A stretch of 64,000 nucleotides of DNA from Bilophila sp964369665 (GTDB lineage Bacteria > Desulfobacterota > Desulfovibrionia > Desulfovibrionales > Desulfovibrionaceae). The stretch lies in NCBI GenBank assembly GCA_964369665.1, contig CAYJFS010000003.1:186001-250000 (forward strand), in the 5' to 3' direction. Below are positions 1-9,111 of this stretch, piece after piece. Within the stretch, counting starts at the first letter, position 1. Every line of letters begins with the position of its first letter. Under the pieces are notes generated by a model that did no database searches, was not told the origin of the DNA, and saw only the letters and a program-made list of their open reading frames with translations. A program made the position numbers and the translations under genes.

Positions 1-1
1 T

Positions 2-892
2 TTAGAAAACTGGGCAAAAATACCTACCAGCATAGAAATAGCTTCAGAGTTTCGTTATCAAGCTGGCCATACGTTAGCCCCTGAAGATATTATTATTGTT
101 ATTAGCCAATCTGGAGAAACAGCAGATACTCTTGCTGCACTCCATTTAGCAAAAGAAAAAGGCTGCATAGTAATAGCACTCTGTAATGTTATTGGTTCTA
201 ACATGACTCGTGAAGCAGATCTTACAATTTATACTCAAGCAGGCCCAGAAATAAGTGTTGCCTCTACAAAAGCTGTATGTAGTCAAATGATGCTTCTTAT
301 GCTTATAACTCTTTACTATACACAAATAAAAAATATTCTACCCACTAAAAACCTTGAATCCATCCTTAATGACATACAAAACTTACCAGAAACAATAGAG
401 CAAATATTACCTAGTTTGCAAAAGACAGCAAAAAAAATTGCTGCACAGTATGCCCATGTAGAGCACTTCTTCTTTCTAGGTAGAGGACAAGGGTACCCTC
501 TAGCTCTAGAAGGATCTTTAAAGCTAAAAGAACTTTCGTATATTCATGCTGAAGCATACCCTGCTGGAGAAATGAAGCATGGAGCCATTGCTCTTATTGA
601 TCAAAATTTCCCAACCATTGCTATTATTATGAAAGACCATTTAACTCAAAAGATAAAATCAAATATTGCTGAAATACAGGCTAGAGGAGGCTCTGTAATT
701 GCTATTGCAAGTGACCAAGCAATATTAACCAATTTCTCTCCTGAATATCTATGGCTTATTCCAGAAAAAAACCTATGTACAAGTTTCCTTATGCTTCCTG
801 CAATGCAACTATTCAGTTATGAAGTAGCTGTATACCTTGGAAAAGATGTTGATCAACCAAGAAACTTAGCTAAAAGCGTTACGGTAGAGTAG
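2..892 (+). CDS. glmS: Glucosamine-6-phosphate synthase, C-terminal part (left edge)
   Basis: Partial gene entering from the left edge; 296 codons are open from base 2. GlmS makes glucosamine-6-phosphate from fructose-6-phosphate and glutamine, the first step towards UDP-GlcNAc for peptidoglycan and LPS. The visible part covers both SIS sugar-isomerase domains: SQSGETADT binds the sugar phosphate in the first, VASTKA follows it, and the protein ends in PRNLAKSVTVE, the typical GlmS C-terminus. An internal ATG at 203 is not the start, because homology continues upstream of it. The N-terminal glutaminase domain and any upstream regulatory element lie outside the window. The stop codon is followed one base later by the left arm of an inverted repeat. 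Confidence 0.95.
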   Translation, partial: LENWAKIPTSIEIASEFRYQAGHTLAPEDIIIVISQSGETADTLAALHLAKEKGCIVIALCNVIGSNMTREADLTIYTQAGPEISVASTKAVCSQMMLLMLITLYYTQIKNILPTKNLESILNDIQNLPETIEQILPSLQKTAKKIAAQYAHVEHFFFLGRGQGYPLALEGSLKLKELSYIHAEAYPAGEMKHGAIALIDQNFPTIAIIMKDHLTQKIKSNIAEIQARGGSVIAIASDQAILTNFSPEYLWLIPEKNLCTSFLMLPAMQLFSYEVAVYLGKDVDQPRNLAKSVTVE

Positions 893-1492
893 TTTGGAAG
901 AGTATTTTTTGAAAAAGCGTTTATGAGGGGAAACAACATGATTTTGATACTTGTTGCTTTAAAAGAGGAACTCAGAAAAGAAGATCTACCAGATTTTCAA
1001 ATACATCATACTGGTGTAGGCAAGATAAATGCAGCAATCAAAACATTAGAAATAATAAAGAGATATTCTCCATCCTTAATAATCAACTATGGAACTGCCG
1101 GAAGTTTAAACAAAAAATTGAATGGACTAGTTGAGGTAACAAAATTTTTTCAAAGAGATATGGATGTCACAGCATTAGGTTTTAAGGTTGGTCAAACTCC
1201 TTTTGATAATATTGAAGAAATAGATTTTGGAAAGAGTGGATACAGTTGTGGAACAGGAGACTCCTTTGTAACACAAACACCAAAGTTGAAAACAGACCTT
1301 GTAGATATGGAGGCATATGCAATTGCAAAAATTTGTTACCTTCAAGATATAAATTTTAAATGTTTTAAATATATATCAGATAGTGCAGATGCAGGTGCAC
1401 GTGATGAATGGATTGAAAATGTATCAATTGGGAAAAAACTCTTTATAGAAAAAATGGGTAATTTCCCAGTTAATTGAAAACACTCTTCCAAA
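893..1492. repeat. Inverted repeat flanking the nucleosidase gene
   Basis: TTTGGAAGAGT at 893-903 is the exact reverse complement of ACTCTTCCAAA at 1482-1492. The match continues inward with one mismatch for about four more bases. The left arm begins directly after the glmS stop and the right arm begins five bases after the nucleosidase stop, so the arms enclose exactly that gene. They could be the two halves of a glmS terminator hairpin split by an insertion, the ends of a small acquired cassette, or chance. Confidence 0.5.
938..1477 (+). CDS. Short 5'-methylthioadenosine/S-adenosylhomocysteine nucleosidase-like protein
   Basis: Nucleoside phosphorylase/hydrolase fold of 179 residues, shorter than the roughly 230 of typical Mtn proteins. 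Expected residues are present: ALKEE near the N-terminus (catalytic Glu of the family), GTAGS in the purine/ribose site, DMEA (ribose-binding Glu) and SDSAD with the Asp that protonates the purine base. The ATG at 938 is preferred over the one at 923 because GAGGGG (925-930) sits seven bases ahead of it. The gene lies 45 bases after glmS and between inverted repeat arms. It probably cleaves MTA, SAH or a related nucleoside; the exact substrate cannot be read from sequence. The short length and the flanking repeat leave acquisition by transfer possible. Confidence 0.75.
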   Translation: MILILVALKEELRKEDLPDFQIHHTGVGKINAAIKTLEIIKRYSPSLIINYGTAGSLNKKLNGLVEVTKFFQRDMDVTALGFKVGQTPFDNIEEIDFGKSGYSCGTGDSFVTQTPKLKTDLVDMEAYAIAKICYLQDINFKCFKYISDSADAGARDEWIENVSIGKKLFIEKMGNFPVN

Positions 1493-1505
1493 ACAGTTGG
1501 TAACC

Positions 1506-1661
1506 ATGGAAACTAGAGCATATTTTCAAACATACACAGCAAATGTAACAAAATATACCCAAAGACCAAAAACATATAAAGTCAATACTTCTACTGGCAT
1601 AATTTCATATAATACACCAGCAATAAATACTGCTAAAAAATTATTAATAAATTCTCAGTAA
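1506..1661 (+). CDS. Possible 51-residue peptide
   Basis: ATG at 1506 opens 51 codons ending in TAA at 1659-1661. The peptide is polar and rich in Thr, Asn and Tyr (central motif NTSTGIISYN). I do not recognise it. No clear Shine-Dalgarno sequence precedes it, and it lies just past the right arm of the inverted repeat. It may be a decayed fragment, but its mixed, non-repetitive composition differs from the A/T-only spacer that follows. Confidence 0.25.
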   Translation: METRAYFQTYTANVTKYTQRPKTYKVNTSTGIISYNTPAINTAKKLLINSQ

Positions 1662-2313
1662 AGACACTATAGTCATGTCTAACTCCTTCTGTACAACATA
1701 AATAAAAATAACACTATTACACTCTATTCTTATATTTACTATACTTACAGAGACATAACCAATAAATATACCATCTCTCTCTGATCAAGAACGTCTATAT
1801 AATAGTAACAACTATCTATGATTGTGCAAATAATAACAAACCATACTATGTTAATAATGAAAAAATTCTAGTAAAAATACCTATATTCAATACATATCAA
1901 GAAATAATAACTATATTTATACTTTTAAAAAAACTTTATAATCTGATGTAATCTTAAAAACATAGACTTCCTAATGACTACCTATAAAAACTATTATCTT
2001 TTATTAACTAAAAATAATTAGTGAATTTTATCTATATACCTTCTCTATAAAAACTTTAATTATAGTAGCTTGTTATTATAAGAGCAACTATACTTTAAAT
2101 ATAATATTATATTAAAATATCTCTATATACTATTGAAAAATATTTTTTCTAACTTATTATTAATTAGAAATTATATCATCATTATTCTATCCTTTCACAA
2201 AACTATACTTTGTAGTTAAAATATATAGCAGTATTCTATCTATTATCTATATTTAAAAAACTAAAAAATATAATCTATAATAACAATAAAATCTTAATGA
2301 CTTTAGTACCTAT
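1662..2313. other. Gene-free A/T-rich spacer upstream of the autotransporter
   Basis: About 650 bases of almost pure A/T sequence with stop codons in all frames. I see no RNA gene, repeat or recognisable protein remnant. It should contain the autotransporter promoter, but the many TATAAT-like stretches prevent choosing one by eye. Confidence 0.6.
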
Positions 2314-4719
2314 ATGGTTTTCATATACCTATTCTATTCTATTATAAAAAACTTCATATATTTAGTTTTATTTATCCTTTTTATAAACGCTAAATGTTAT
2401 GCTGTAATGATAGATATTGGAACTTTAGGTGGAAATGATTCACAAAGTAGAGCTATCTCTGGTGATGGATCTATTGCTGTTGGTATTTCATCTTTAGCTA
2501 CAGGTGATTTCCATGCTTTTAAGTTTACTCTTAACCATGGAATAATAGACCTTGGATCGTTAGGTGGAGACACCTCTTTTGCAAATGCTGTATCTTATGA
2601 TGGCTCTGTTATTGTTGGCTCATCTACTCTCGCAAATCACCATATCCATGCATTTAAATATACTAATGCTACAGGAATGGTTAACATTGTACCTTCTTTT
2701 GAATCAGAGGCTAAGTATGTTTCTGGAGATGGAACTATTACTGTAGGAACAATTAGTGATCCACCCTTTTATCAACATGTTTTTCTACACACAGATGCAG
2801 CTGGTATAATCCTCATCCCTACATTAGGTGGCAGAAGCAGTTTTCCTACAGGAATTTCCTCTGATGGCTCTATTATTATTGGAGACTCACAATTACCTAC
2901 TGGGGAGATGCATGCATTCAAATATACTGTTGCCACAGGTATCACAACAGACCTTAATACTTTAGGTGGATATTTTTCATGTTCATCAGCTATATCACAT
3001 GATAACTCTACAATTATAGGAACATCAACGATTGTGCATGGTCATATACATGCTTTTAAATATACAGACCCACATGGAATACAAGACTTAGGGACACTTG
3101 GAGGAACATTTTCTGAGGCTAATGCTGTTTCAGGAACAGGTAATGTTGTTGTTGGATGCTCATCATTACAATCTGGCTTCAACCATGCCTTTAAACATAC
3201 AGATTTAACAGGAATGATAGATTTGGGAACATTAGGTGGTAACAGCTCTACAGCTGTAGCCATATCAAGTGATGGTTCTATCATTGCAGGAAATTCAGAA
3301 ACACACCAAGGACATTTTCATGGATTTATTTATACAACAAATTTAGGTATGGTTGATATAGGTACACTTGGTGGTCAAAACTCAACGATTGTTATTGGAG
3401 GTATGTCTTATGATGGTCATGTAGTAACTGGTCACAGTCACACTACTTTAGGGAATACACATGCCTTCATCCTCAGAGTAACACCACTTCTTCCTGGCCC
3501 TCCTCCTGGTGCTCCACCTCCTCCTCTTCCTGGGGCTGGTCTTGGTCCTGTTGTTGGTGGCCCTGCTGGTGCTCCTGGTCCTGGTGGTGGACCTGTAGCT
3601 GCTCCTCCTCCACCTCCTCTTCCTGGAGGTGCTCCAGGTCCAGGACCCGCTCCTGGACCTGGTCCTGGTGGTGGTGGCCCTGCTGGTGCTCCTGGCCCTG
3701 CTGGTGGGCCTGGGCCTGTAGCTGTTCCTCCACAGCCTCCTGTAACTAATAGTGCACATCCACCTCTTAAACTTGTTGATATCAACAATACTGCTAAAGC
3801 TTTGGAACAAAGTTCCTTAGACTTATCTCTTTTCATGGCAAGTAATTATGCAAATATGACTCAAAGACTTGACTCAGAATGTACAAAATTTGGACCACAT
3901 GGAATTTGTGTTCAAGCTGGGCTTCCATCTATATTGGCAAAAATGAATACTTACTCAAAAAAAGCAACCTCAAAACGGCTAGCAACTAGTATCAACTTAG
4001 CATATAAAATATTATCAAATTTTGTTTTTGGAATAGGTATGCATCAAAATCTAAATTCTCAAAGTAAATACTACAAACCAGAAAAACGTCTACCTTTTAT
4101 AGCTTCTTATATTGCCTTTACTCAACACCCAGAATCCAGTCATGGTTTCAAATGTAAAATTTCTGGAGGTTACCAAAATGAAAATACAAACATTACACGT
4201 ATGACATTACCAAACACAGAAAAAGGAGAAGGAAAAACTCGTCTCAAAAGTATGGGCTATAAAGTTCAACTAGGTTATGGTATTCCATTATCAGAAAAAT
4301 GGAGTATACAACCTATACTTAGCTTTTCTTATATAAATATTGTACGTAAAAAATACACAGAATTTTCAACAATTGATTTTCCTATTGCTTTTAAAAAAGC
4401 TCAGATTACACAATCTATACTTAAAAATGCGGCTATCCTTGAAGGGAAAGTAACTGATACACTTACCTTGTCTTTTTTAGGTAATATTGAATATAACATA
4501 GATAAAAAAAACAAAGGATATTCTGGTAAAATACCTTATTTAGGAAAATTCGATTTTAATGGATTAAAACTAAGAAAAATAATGCTTACTGGAGGTCTAA
4601 ATATAGCATACGACTTACCATATAACCAAAATCTGGGTTTTCAGGCTGCTTATGGACAATCTAATTTTAAAAAAATAAATATCTTAACTTCAACGCTAAC
4701 CTACAGTATTGGCTTCTAA
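2314..4719 (+). CDS. HAF-repeat, proline-rich autotransporter (LatA-like)
   Basis: 801-residue type V secreted protein. A hydrophobic signal segment (residues 1-30, ending AKCYA) leads to a passenger of about eight HAF-type units spaced about 45 residues apart (HAF or variants near 67, 112, 155, 200, 246, 291, 336 and 383), each with LGTLGG, a DGS turn and IVG-type strands. Residues about 391-485 are a Pro/Gly/Ala linker. Residues about 540-801 look like an autotransporter beta-barrel ending in Phe. Family knowledge: the barrel inserts in the outer membrane and exposes the passenger. From memory, the Lawsonia protein LatA has this layout, so this may be that gene. No clear Shine-Dalgarno is visible. 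Spacers of 650-800 bases isolate it on both sides. Confidence 0.85.
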   Translation: MVFIYLFYSIIKNFIYLVLFILFINAKCYAVMIDIGTLGGNDSQSRAISGDGSIAVGISSLATGDFHAFKFTLNHGIIDLGSLGGDTSFANAVSYDGSVIVGSSTLANHHIHAFKYTNATGMVNIVPSFESEAKYVSGDGTITVGTISDPPFYQHVFLHTDAAGIILIPTLGGRSSFPTGISSDGSIIIGDSQLPTGEMHAFKYTVATGITTDLNTLGGYFSCSSAISHDNSTIIGTSTIVHGHIHAFKYTDPHGIQDLGTLGGTFSEANAVSGTGNVVVGCSSLQSGFNHAFKHTDLTGMIDLGTLGGNSSTAVAISSDGSIIAGNSETHQGHFHGFIYTTNLGMVDIGTLGGQNSTIVIGGMSYDGHVVTGHSHTTLGNTHAFILRVTPLLPGPPPGAPPPPLPGAGLGPVVGGPAGAPGPGGGPVAAPPPPPLPGGAPGPGPAPGPGPGGGGPAGAPGPAGGPGPVAVPPQPPVTNSAHPPLKLVDINNTAKALEQSSLDLSLFMASNYANMTQRLDSECTKFGPHGICVQAGLPSILAKMNTYSKKATSKRLATSINLAYKILSNFVFGIGMHQNLNSQSKYYKPEKRLPFIASYIAFTQHPESSHGFKCKISGGYQNENTNITRMTLPNTEKGEGKTRLKSMGYKVQLGYGIPLSEKWSIQPILSFSYINIVRKKYTEFSTIDFPIAFKKAQITQSILKNAAILEGKVTDTLTLSFLGNIEYNIDKKNKGYSGKIPYLGKFDFNGLKLRKIMLTGGLNIAYDLPYNQNLGFQAAYGQSNFKKINILTSTLTYSIGF
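3484..3745 (+). repeat. G+C-rich Pro/Gly/Ala codon repeat in the autotransporter
   Basis: Imperfect tandem arrays of CCT, GGT, GCT and GGA codons encode the proline-rich linker. Base composition is far above the rest of the window. Long open frames on the opposite strand here are by-products of this composition. Such arrays are prone to slippage, so the length may differ between strains. Confidence 0.8.
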
Positions 4720-5513
4720 AATCAAAGGTTTTCACCTTAAAACCCATGCCAGCTATTATAAACAGTTATTTTTTCACACCTTCTTTATACATCTGACTTA
4801 CAATAACCATATGAATTTTCTTCATATATAAAAATATATATAAACTCTTTATTTGTATGATATTTTTTCAACTATATGTTTAGCTATCTTGAAAAGAGTT
4901 ATAACTTAAAACTAATCGATTTTTACTAGAGTTTTCCACAATAAGGCATACCTTCAAAAACCATCAGTATAAACTTTGTAGAAAAGATAACCAATAAAAA
5001 TGTTTTTGGATTTCAAACTATTATTATACAGACTTAAAAATATTTATGTTTTTGCTATCCCATACCTTTCTCCTTAACAAATCATGGAGGAACTCTTAAT
5101 CAAACAATAAACAACTATAAGCCATAACTTTATATAACTTCTATACTTTTCATAACTGGTTCTCACTCTAAATATACTCAATAAACTGTATCACTCCTAA
5201 AAGAATGTTTTTATGGAAAAGATTATTAAAGATATAAAAATGAATCTGTACATATATCTATATAAAAACATACATGAGACCAAATCTAAAAACTGTATAA
5301 AGCACCACTATTCCAAACAAAAGGCACCTTGTTAAAAACTATAAATAGTTTAAATAAAGAAGTATTTACTTCATCGGATATTCATTAGATTCTATCTATT
5401 TTAAATAAAAAAATAGCTATATCTAACTTGAAAAACTACTATGATTGTACCCCTCCTGCACCTTAAACATTATATAAGGTAAAAACTCTAGTTTTAAGTT
5501 TTTTTATTATACA
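4720..5513. other. Gene-free A/T-rich spacer downstream of the autotransporter
   Basis: Almost 800 bases between convergent genes with no frame worth calling. A weak hairpin (GGTTTT/AAAACC, 4727-4744) follows the autotransporter stop but lacks a T-run. No RNA gene or repeat is recognised. It may be decayed sequence, as is common in reduced genomes. Confidence 0.55.
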
Positions 5514-5969
5514 TTAAACAACTAAATATCTCATAGTAAGCATTGCCATAAAAGTATTACATACACTAATAATAAACATTGGAATATAATGAGCAGTGTT
5601 AACACCAGCCACGGCAAGAACTCTTCCCATATACTGTATTTGTGCACCCATTAAAAAAATACCAGGGATAATAATACTTAGGTGTGTGTTTGTAAGTATA
5701 CCTTGCTCATATAAACTAGCAGCAACACCAATACCACCACCAGCAGAAAGCCATGTAGCTAAAAGTACTGTTATAGAAGCTCCAGGCAAATCAAAAATAC
5801 CCATAACAGGCTGAAAAATTTCACCAAGTATGTTCAGAATACCTGTTGTATTCAAAAGCTGGATAAGAACAAAAGCCATAATAATATTAGGAAGAAGGTT
5901 CATTGTTCCTAATCGCCACCCTTTCTGCATTCCATGGATGAATATATCATAAACATTTTTCTTTTCCAT
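5514..5969 (-). CDS. yjiG: YjiG-like inner membrane protein
   Basis: 151 residues with several hydrophobic helices and the Gly-rich turn SAGGGIGVAA. Length and sequence resemble E. coli YjiG (a SpmB-like protein with the nucleoside-recognition gate domain). Substrate and direction of transport are unknown for this family. It starts three bases after yjiH ends, so the two are almost certainly co-translated and probably act as a pair. The cluster continues upstream into menE-menB-menI. The name rests on family resemblance; the function is not established. Confidence 0.75.
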   Translation of the reverse strand: MEKKNVYDIFIHGMQKGWRLGTMNLLPNIIMAFVLIQLLNTTGILNILGEIFQPVMGIFDLPGASITVLLATWLSAGGGIGVAASLYEQGILTNTHLSIIIPGIFLMGAQIQYMGRVLAVAGVNTAHYIPMFIISVCNTFMAMLTMRYLVV

Positions 5970-5972
5970 AAA

Positions 5973-6632
5973 TTAACCATGAACCTTTTCTTTAGATTGA
6001 GTAATATTAAGATATAAACGCATAATATTCATACCTACAACTTTATAACAAAGTATAACAGCTAAAGGTGTTATTATTGAAACAGAAAGAAAAGGGAATA
6101 TAACTGCACCAGTAGTCAAATAATTAGTTACAGCAGCACCAGCAGAAAACTGAAACATACCAAAAACACTCCGCTCATTATCAGAAATATATTTATTTTC
6201 ATATAATTCACGTGTCATAGCTCCACCAGCATCAGAACTCTGTAAACTACTAACAAGTGCAAGACCAGCAATCCCTGACAATCCTAATATAGGTTTCATA
6301 ATAGGTGAAAGAAGTTTTTGTGCTGCATAAAGAGCACCTAAATAGCTTGCTACTTCCACTATACCAAGAGCTAGCATAATCCCTGGGATAACTGAAAATG
6401 CAAACATAAAACCTTGACAAGCTCCTACACCCCCCACACCTATAAAATTTGTTGTAGTGGTTTTCATTGTACCAAACTTACCAATAAGATTAATAAAGTC
6501 TAGTGCTCCAAGCCAATCACTAAACCATGAAAAAAACCCAGAAAACAATAAAATTACAACTACTAATGTTATATATGGTATAAGTCTTACTCTAGGACTA
6601 TCTGGTACTGTATATGCTCTACTATTTTTCAT
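5973..6632 (-). CDS. yjiH: YjiH-like inner membrane protein
   Basis: 219 residues, polytopic, with the nucleoside-recognition gate-domain pattern (SGIAGLALVSSLQSSDAGGA) and conserved Gly/Ala-rich helices near GVGGVGACQGF. It matches the YjiH half of the E. coli YjiH-YjiG pair in order and size. It lies 39 bases after the menE stop and three bases before yjiG, so it probably belongs to the menaquinone transcript. A transport or permease role is an inference from the fold. Confidence 0.75.
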   Translation of the reverse strand: MKNSRAYTVPDSPRVRLIPYITLVVVILLFSGFFSWFSDWLGALDFINLIGKFGTMKTTTTNFIGVGGVGACQGFMFAFSVIPGIMLALGIVEVASYLGALYAAQKLLSPIMKPILGLSGIAGLALVSSLQSSDAGGAMTRELYENKYISDNERSVFGMFQFSAGAAVTNYLTTGAVIFPFLSVSIITPLAVILCYKVVGMNIMRLYLNITQSKEKVHG

Positions 6633-6671
6633 ATTTATTAACCATAGATAAAATTTAACAACAGCTAGATA

Positions 6672-7763
6672 TTACTTTAAACAATGTGCACTAGCTATAT
6701 TTTTAGCTAATGCCCTATCTATTTTTCCTGTTCCTGTTTGAGGAATTTCTTCAACCTCTATGATTTGTTTTGGATACCAATATATTGGTAATTCCTCTTT
6801 ACAATGTTCAACATTATTAACTAAATGTCCTTTAATCAATAAAACAAGCTGTTCACCAAATTGTGGATGAGGAACAGATGTTACTGCAAATGGTTGCTGA
6901 ATATATTTTTGAAGTACTTCCTCAACTTGTTCAATTTGGATCTTCACACCACCACTAATGACAACATTATCCTGCCTACCAAGAATACGAAAATAACCCT
7001 GACTATTAATCTCAGCAATATCATTAGTAATAACAGGCTCACTACAAATCGATGGAGCTTCTATAACAAGCGTACCTTGCCATGAAAGAGATACATTTAT
7101 TCCATCAAATGGTCTATACCACTCTGAACGCTCACTCCCATTTATTCTTCTAAGCGCTATGTGTGACAATGTTTCTGTCATTCCATAGGTTGACCAAACA
7201 GCATACGGAAAACTCGATAACTTCCTTTCAAGGGAACTATCAATACAAGAACCTCCAATAATAAGATGTCGGACCTGCTGTAAATAATATCTCTCTTTTT
7301 CATGCTCAAGTGTAAATGCAACCTGATTAGGCGTCATTGCTGCAAAAGTAAAAATTTTATCTATACCCTTGAAGGGTCTTCTAGAAGGAGGAACAATAAA
7401 AAGATTGAGCCCTAAAACCAAGGCTCGAACAACAAGCATTTTCCCACCAATATACTCTAAAGGCATGCATAGTAACGCGGTATCATTGCTTTTAAGACCA
7501 AGGAAAGAGCATGTTAAACAAGCACTTTGCATCATACGACTTTTTTCTACTTGTATACTTTTAGGTGCTCCAGTTGATCCAGATGTATATGCAGTTACAG
7601 TTTCAGAATCATCAAACCATTCTTTAAGAAAACAGAATAATGTACTTTTAAATGTTGTATTATCTTTGTGGTGATGATCTTGAATATATTGAATAATTGA
7701 TTCTTTTGTATACACAGTACCATCTAATAAAAGATTTTGTTTTAACCTATCTAGTTGAAACAA
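6672..7763 (-). CDS. menE: o-Succinylbenzoate-CoA ligase
   Basis: 363-residue AMP-forming acyl-CoA synthetase. The phosphate-binding loop is YTSGSTGAPKS (residues 59-69), the acyl-AMP motif is STYGMTET (191-198), the hinge region is ILGRQDNVVISGG, and the C-terminal TGTGKIDR carries the adenylating lysine (K347). It activates o-succinylbenzoate for MenB. It is shorter than the roughly 450 residues of E. coli MenE but complete at both ends. The start codon is TTG (7761-7763), supported by AGAGGA five bases upstream. It sits 63 bases after menB. The menD, menF, menC and menH genes are not in this window. Confidence 0.88.
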   Translation of the reverse strand: MFQLDRLKQNLLLDGTVYTKESIIQYIQDHHHKDNTTFKSTLFCFLKEWFDDSETVTAYTSGSTGAPKSIQVEKSRMMQSACLTCSFLGLKSNDTALLCMPLEYIGGKMLVVRALVLGLNLFIVPPSRRPFKGIDKIFTFAAMTPNQVAFTLEHEKERYYLQQVRHLIIGGSCIDSSLERKLSSFPYAVWSTYGMTETLSHIALRRINGSERSEWYRPFDGINVSLSWQGTLVIEAPSICSEPVITNDIAEINSQGYFRILGRQDNVVISGGVKIQIEQVEEVLQKYIQQPFAVTSVPHPQFGEQLVLLIKGHLVNNVEHCKEELPIYWYPKQIIEVEEIPQTGTGKIDRALAKNIASAHCLK

Positions 7764-7826
7764 TGGAATCCTCTAATGCATACTATAAATATACATAAAA
7801 TTATAAAATGCTTACATATAAAAATT

Positions 7827-8648
7827 TTATGGAAACTTAGGATACTCTTTAAAGTTTGGTTTTCGCTTTTCTAAAAAAGCTTTGCCACCCTCTTGTGCTT
7901 CCTCTGTTAAATAATACAGCATTGTTGCATTGCCTGCTAATTCTTGAATACCAGCTTGACCATCAAGCTCAGCATTAAGACCCACTTTAATCATTCTCAT
8001 AGCAATAGCACTATGCTGCATAATAATCTCAGCCCACTCAACAGTTTCATCTTCAAGATTTTTCAATGGAACAACTTTATTTACAAGACCCATGTCTAAA
8101 GCTTCCTGTGCTGAATATTGACGACAAAGAAACCAAATTTCTCGAGCCTTTTTCTGTCCTACTATACGTGCTAAATATGATGCACCAAAACCTGCATCAA
8201 AGCTTCCTACACGTGGACCTGTTTGACCAAAAATAGCATTCTCAGAAGCTATACTAAGATCACATACTACATGCAGTACATGACCACCTCCTATAGCATA
8301 TCCATTTACCATAGCAATAACAGGCTTTGGTAAAGAACGTATTTGCTTTTGAACATCCAATATATTCAAACGAGGTACACCACCTTCATCTATATAACCA
8401 CCATGTCCCTTGACATGCATATCTCCACCACTACAAAAAGCTTTATCTCCTGCACCAGTTATTATTACAACCAGGATATCTTGACTCTCTCGACAATATA
8501 AAAGAGCATCACCTATTTCTTTAACAGTAGTAGGAGTAAAGGCATTTCTATAACGCTCACGATTAATTGTTATCTTCCCAATATTGTTATACTGTTCAAA
8601 TAAAATTTCTTCATATTGCTTAATACATTGCCAAATACGTTGCTTCAT
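7827..8648 (-). CDS. menB: 1,4-Dihydroxy-2-naphthoyl-CoA synthase
   Basis: 273-residue crotonase-fold enzyme that cyclises o-succinylbenzoyl-CoA. Diagnostic stretches are FCSGGDMHVKG (residues 71-81), NGYAIGGGHVLH (115-126, oxyanion hole) and GQTGPRVGSFDAG (141-153), all typical of MenB rather than of enoyl-CoA hydratases. The C-terminus ends in KPNFKEYPKFP-like sequence, also characteristic. It is the middle gene of menI-menB-menE, 22 bases after menI. The product feeds menaquinone synthesis for anaerobic respiration. Confidence 0.95.
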   Translation of the reverse strand: MKQRIWQCIKQYEEILFEQYNNIGKITINRERYRNAFTPTTVKEIGDALLYCRESQDILVVIITGAGDKAFCSGGDMHVKGHGGYIDEGGVPRLNILDVQKQIRSLPKPVIAMVNGYAIGGGHVLHVVCDLSIASENAIFGQTGPRVGSFDAGFGASYLARIVGQKKAREIWFLCRQYSAQEALDMGLVNKVVPLKNLEDETVEWAEIIMQHSAIAMRMIKVGLNAELDGQAGIQELAGNATMLYYLTEEAQEGGKAFLEKRKPNFKEYPKFP

Positions 8649-8670
8649 AATGTATACTCGTTGTCGATCA

Positions 8671-9084
8671 TTACTTCTTATTTTTTAACATAATATAATT
8701 TACAATCCTTACTGTCGATACTGTAACATTTTCTTGATTTAAGATATCTATATTCCACACATGAATAGTCTGTCCATGATGTATAATCTTCCCATTACCA
8801 TGGACAAAGCCTCCTTCAGGTACAGCAATTAAATGGTTACCACTTACCTGAACACCATATGGGTATTGACCATCTTTACATAAAAGACGTGAACCATGCC
8901 CAGCCATACTTTCGGCTAAAGCAAGAGAAGCCCCTCCACTCAAATATCCAAACGGCTGACAAGTACGATAATCTACAGGCATTGAAGCTAAAACAAAACC
9001 TGGTTCAGAAGATTGGAATATAATACCCAAATGGCCAATAAAAGAATGGCTATACTCTATAGCATATTGTGCAACTTCATCCAT
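8671..9084 (-). CDS. menI: Hotdog-fold thioesterase, likely DHNA-CoA hydrolase
   Basis: 137-residue single hotdog domain of the PaaI/YdiI type. SGGASLALAES (residues 49-59) carries the catalytic Glu58 of this family. YdiI-type enzymes hydrolyse 1,4-dihydroxy-2-naphthoyl-CoA, the product of MenB, and the gene stands 22 bases ahead of menB, so the assignment leans on context. No signal peptide; cytoplasmic. The frame is the first of the leftward cluster; its promoter should lie in 9085-9111 or within the neighbouring remnant. Confidence 0.8.
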   Translation of the reverse strand: MDEVAQYAIEYSHSFIGHLGIIFQSSEPGFVLASMPVDYRTCQPFGYLSGGASLALAESMAGHGSRLLCKDGQYPYGVQVSGNHLIAVPEGGFVHGNGKIIHHGQTIHVWNIDILNQENVTVSTVRIVNYIMLKNKK

Positions 9085-9111
9085 AAAATAGTAAAAATAA
9101 ATTTATTGTTA

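Noticed and set aside
3438..3836. Several long minus-strand frames across the proline-rich linker of the autotransporter
   Set aside because: They arise from the G+C-rich repeated codons of the sense gene; the translations are low-complexity and have no ribosome-binding site or relatives.
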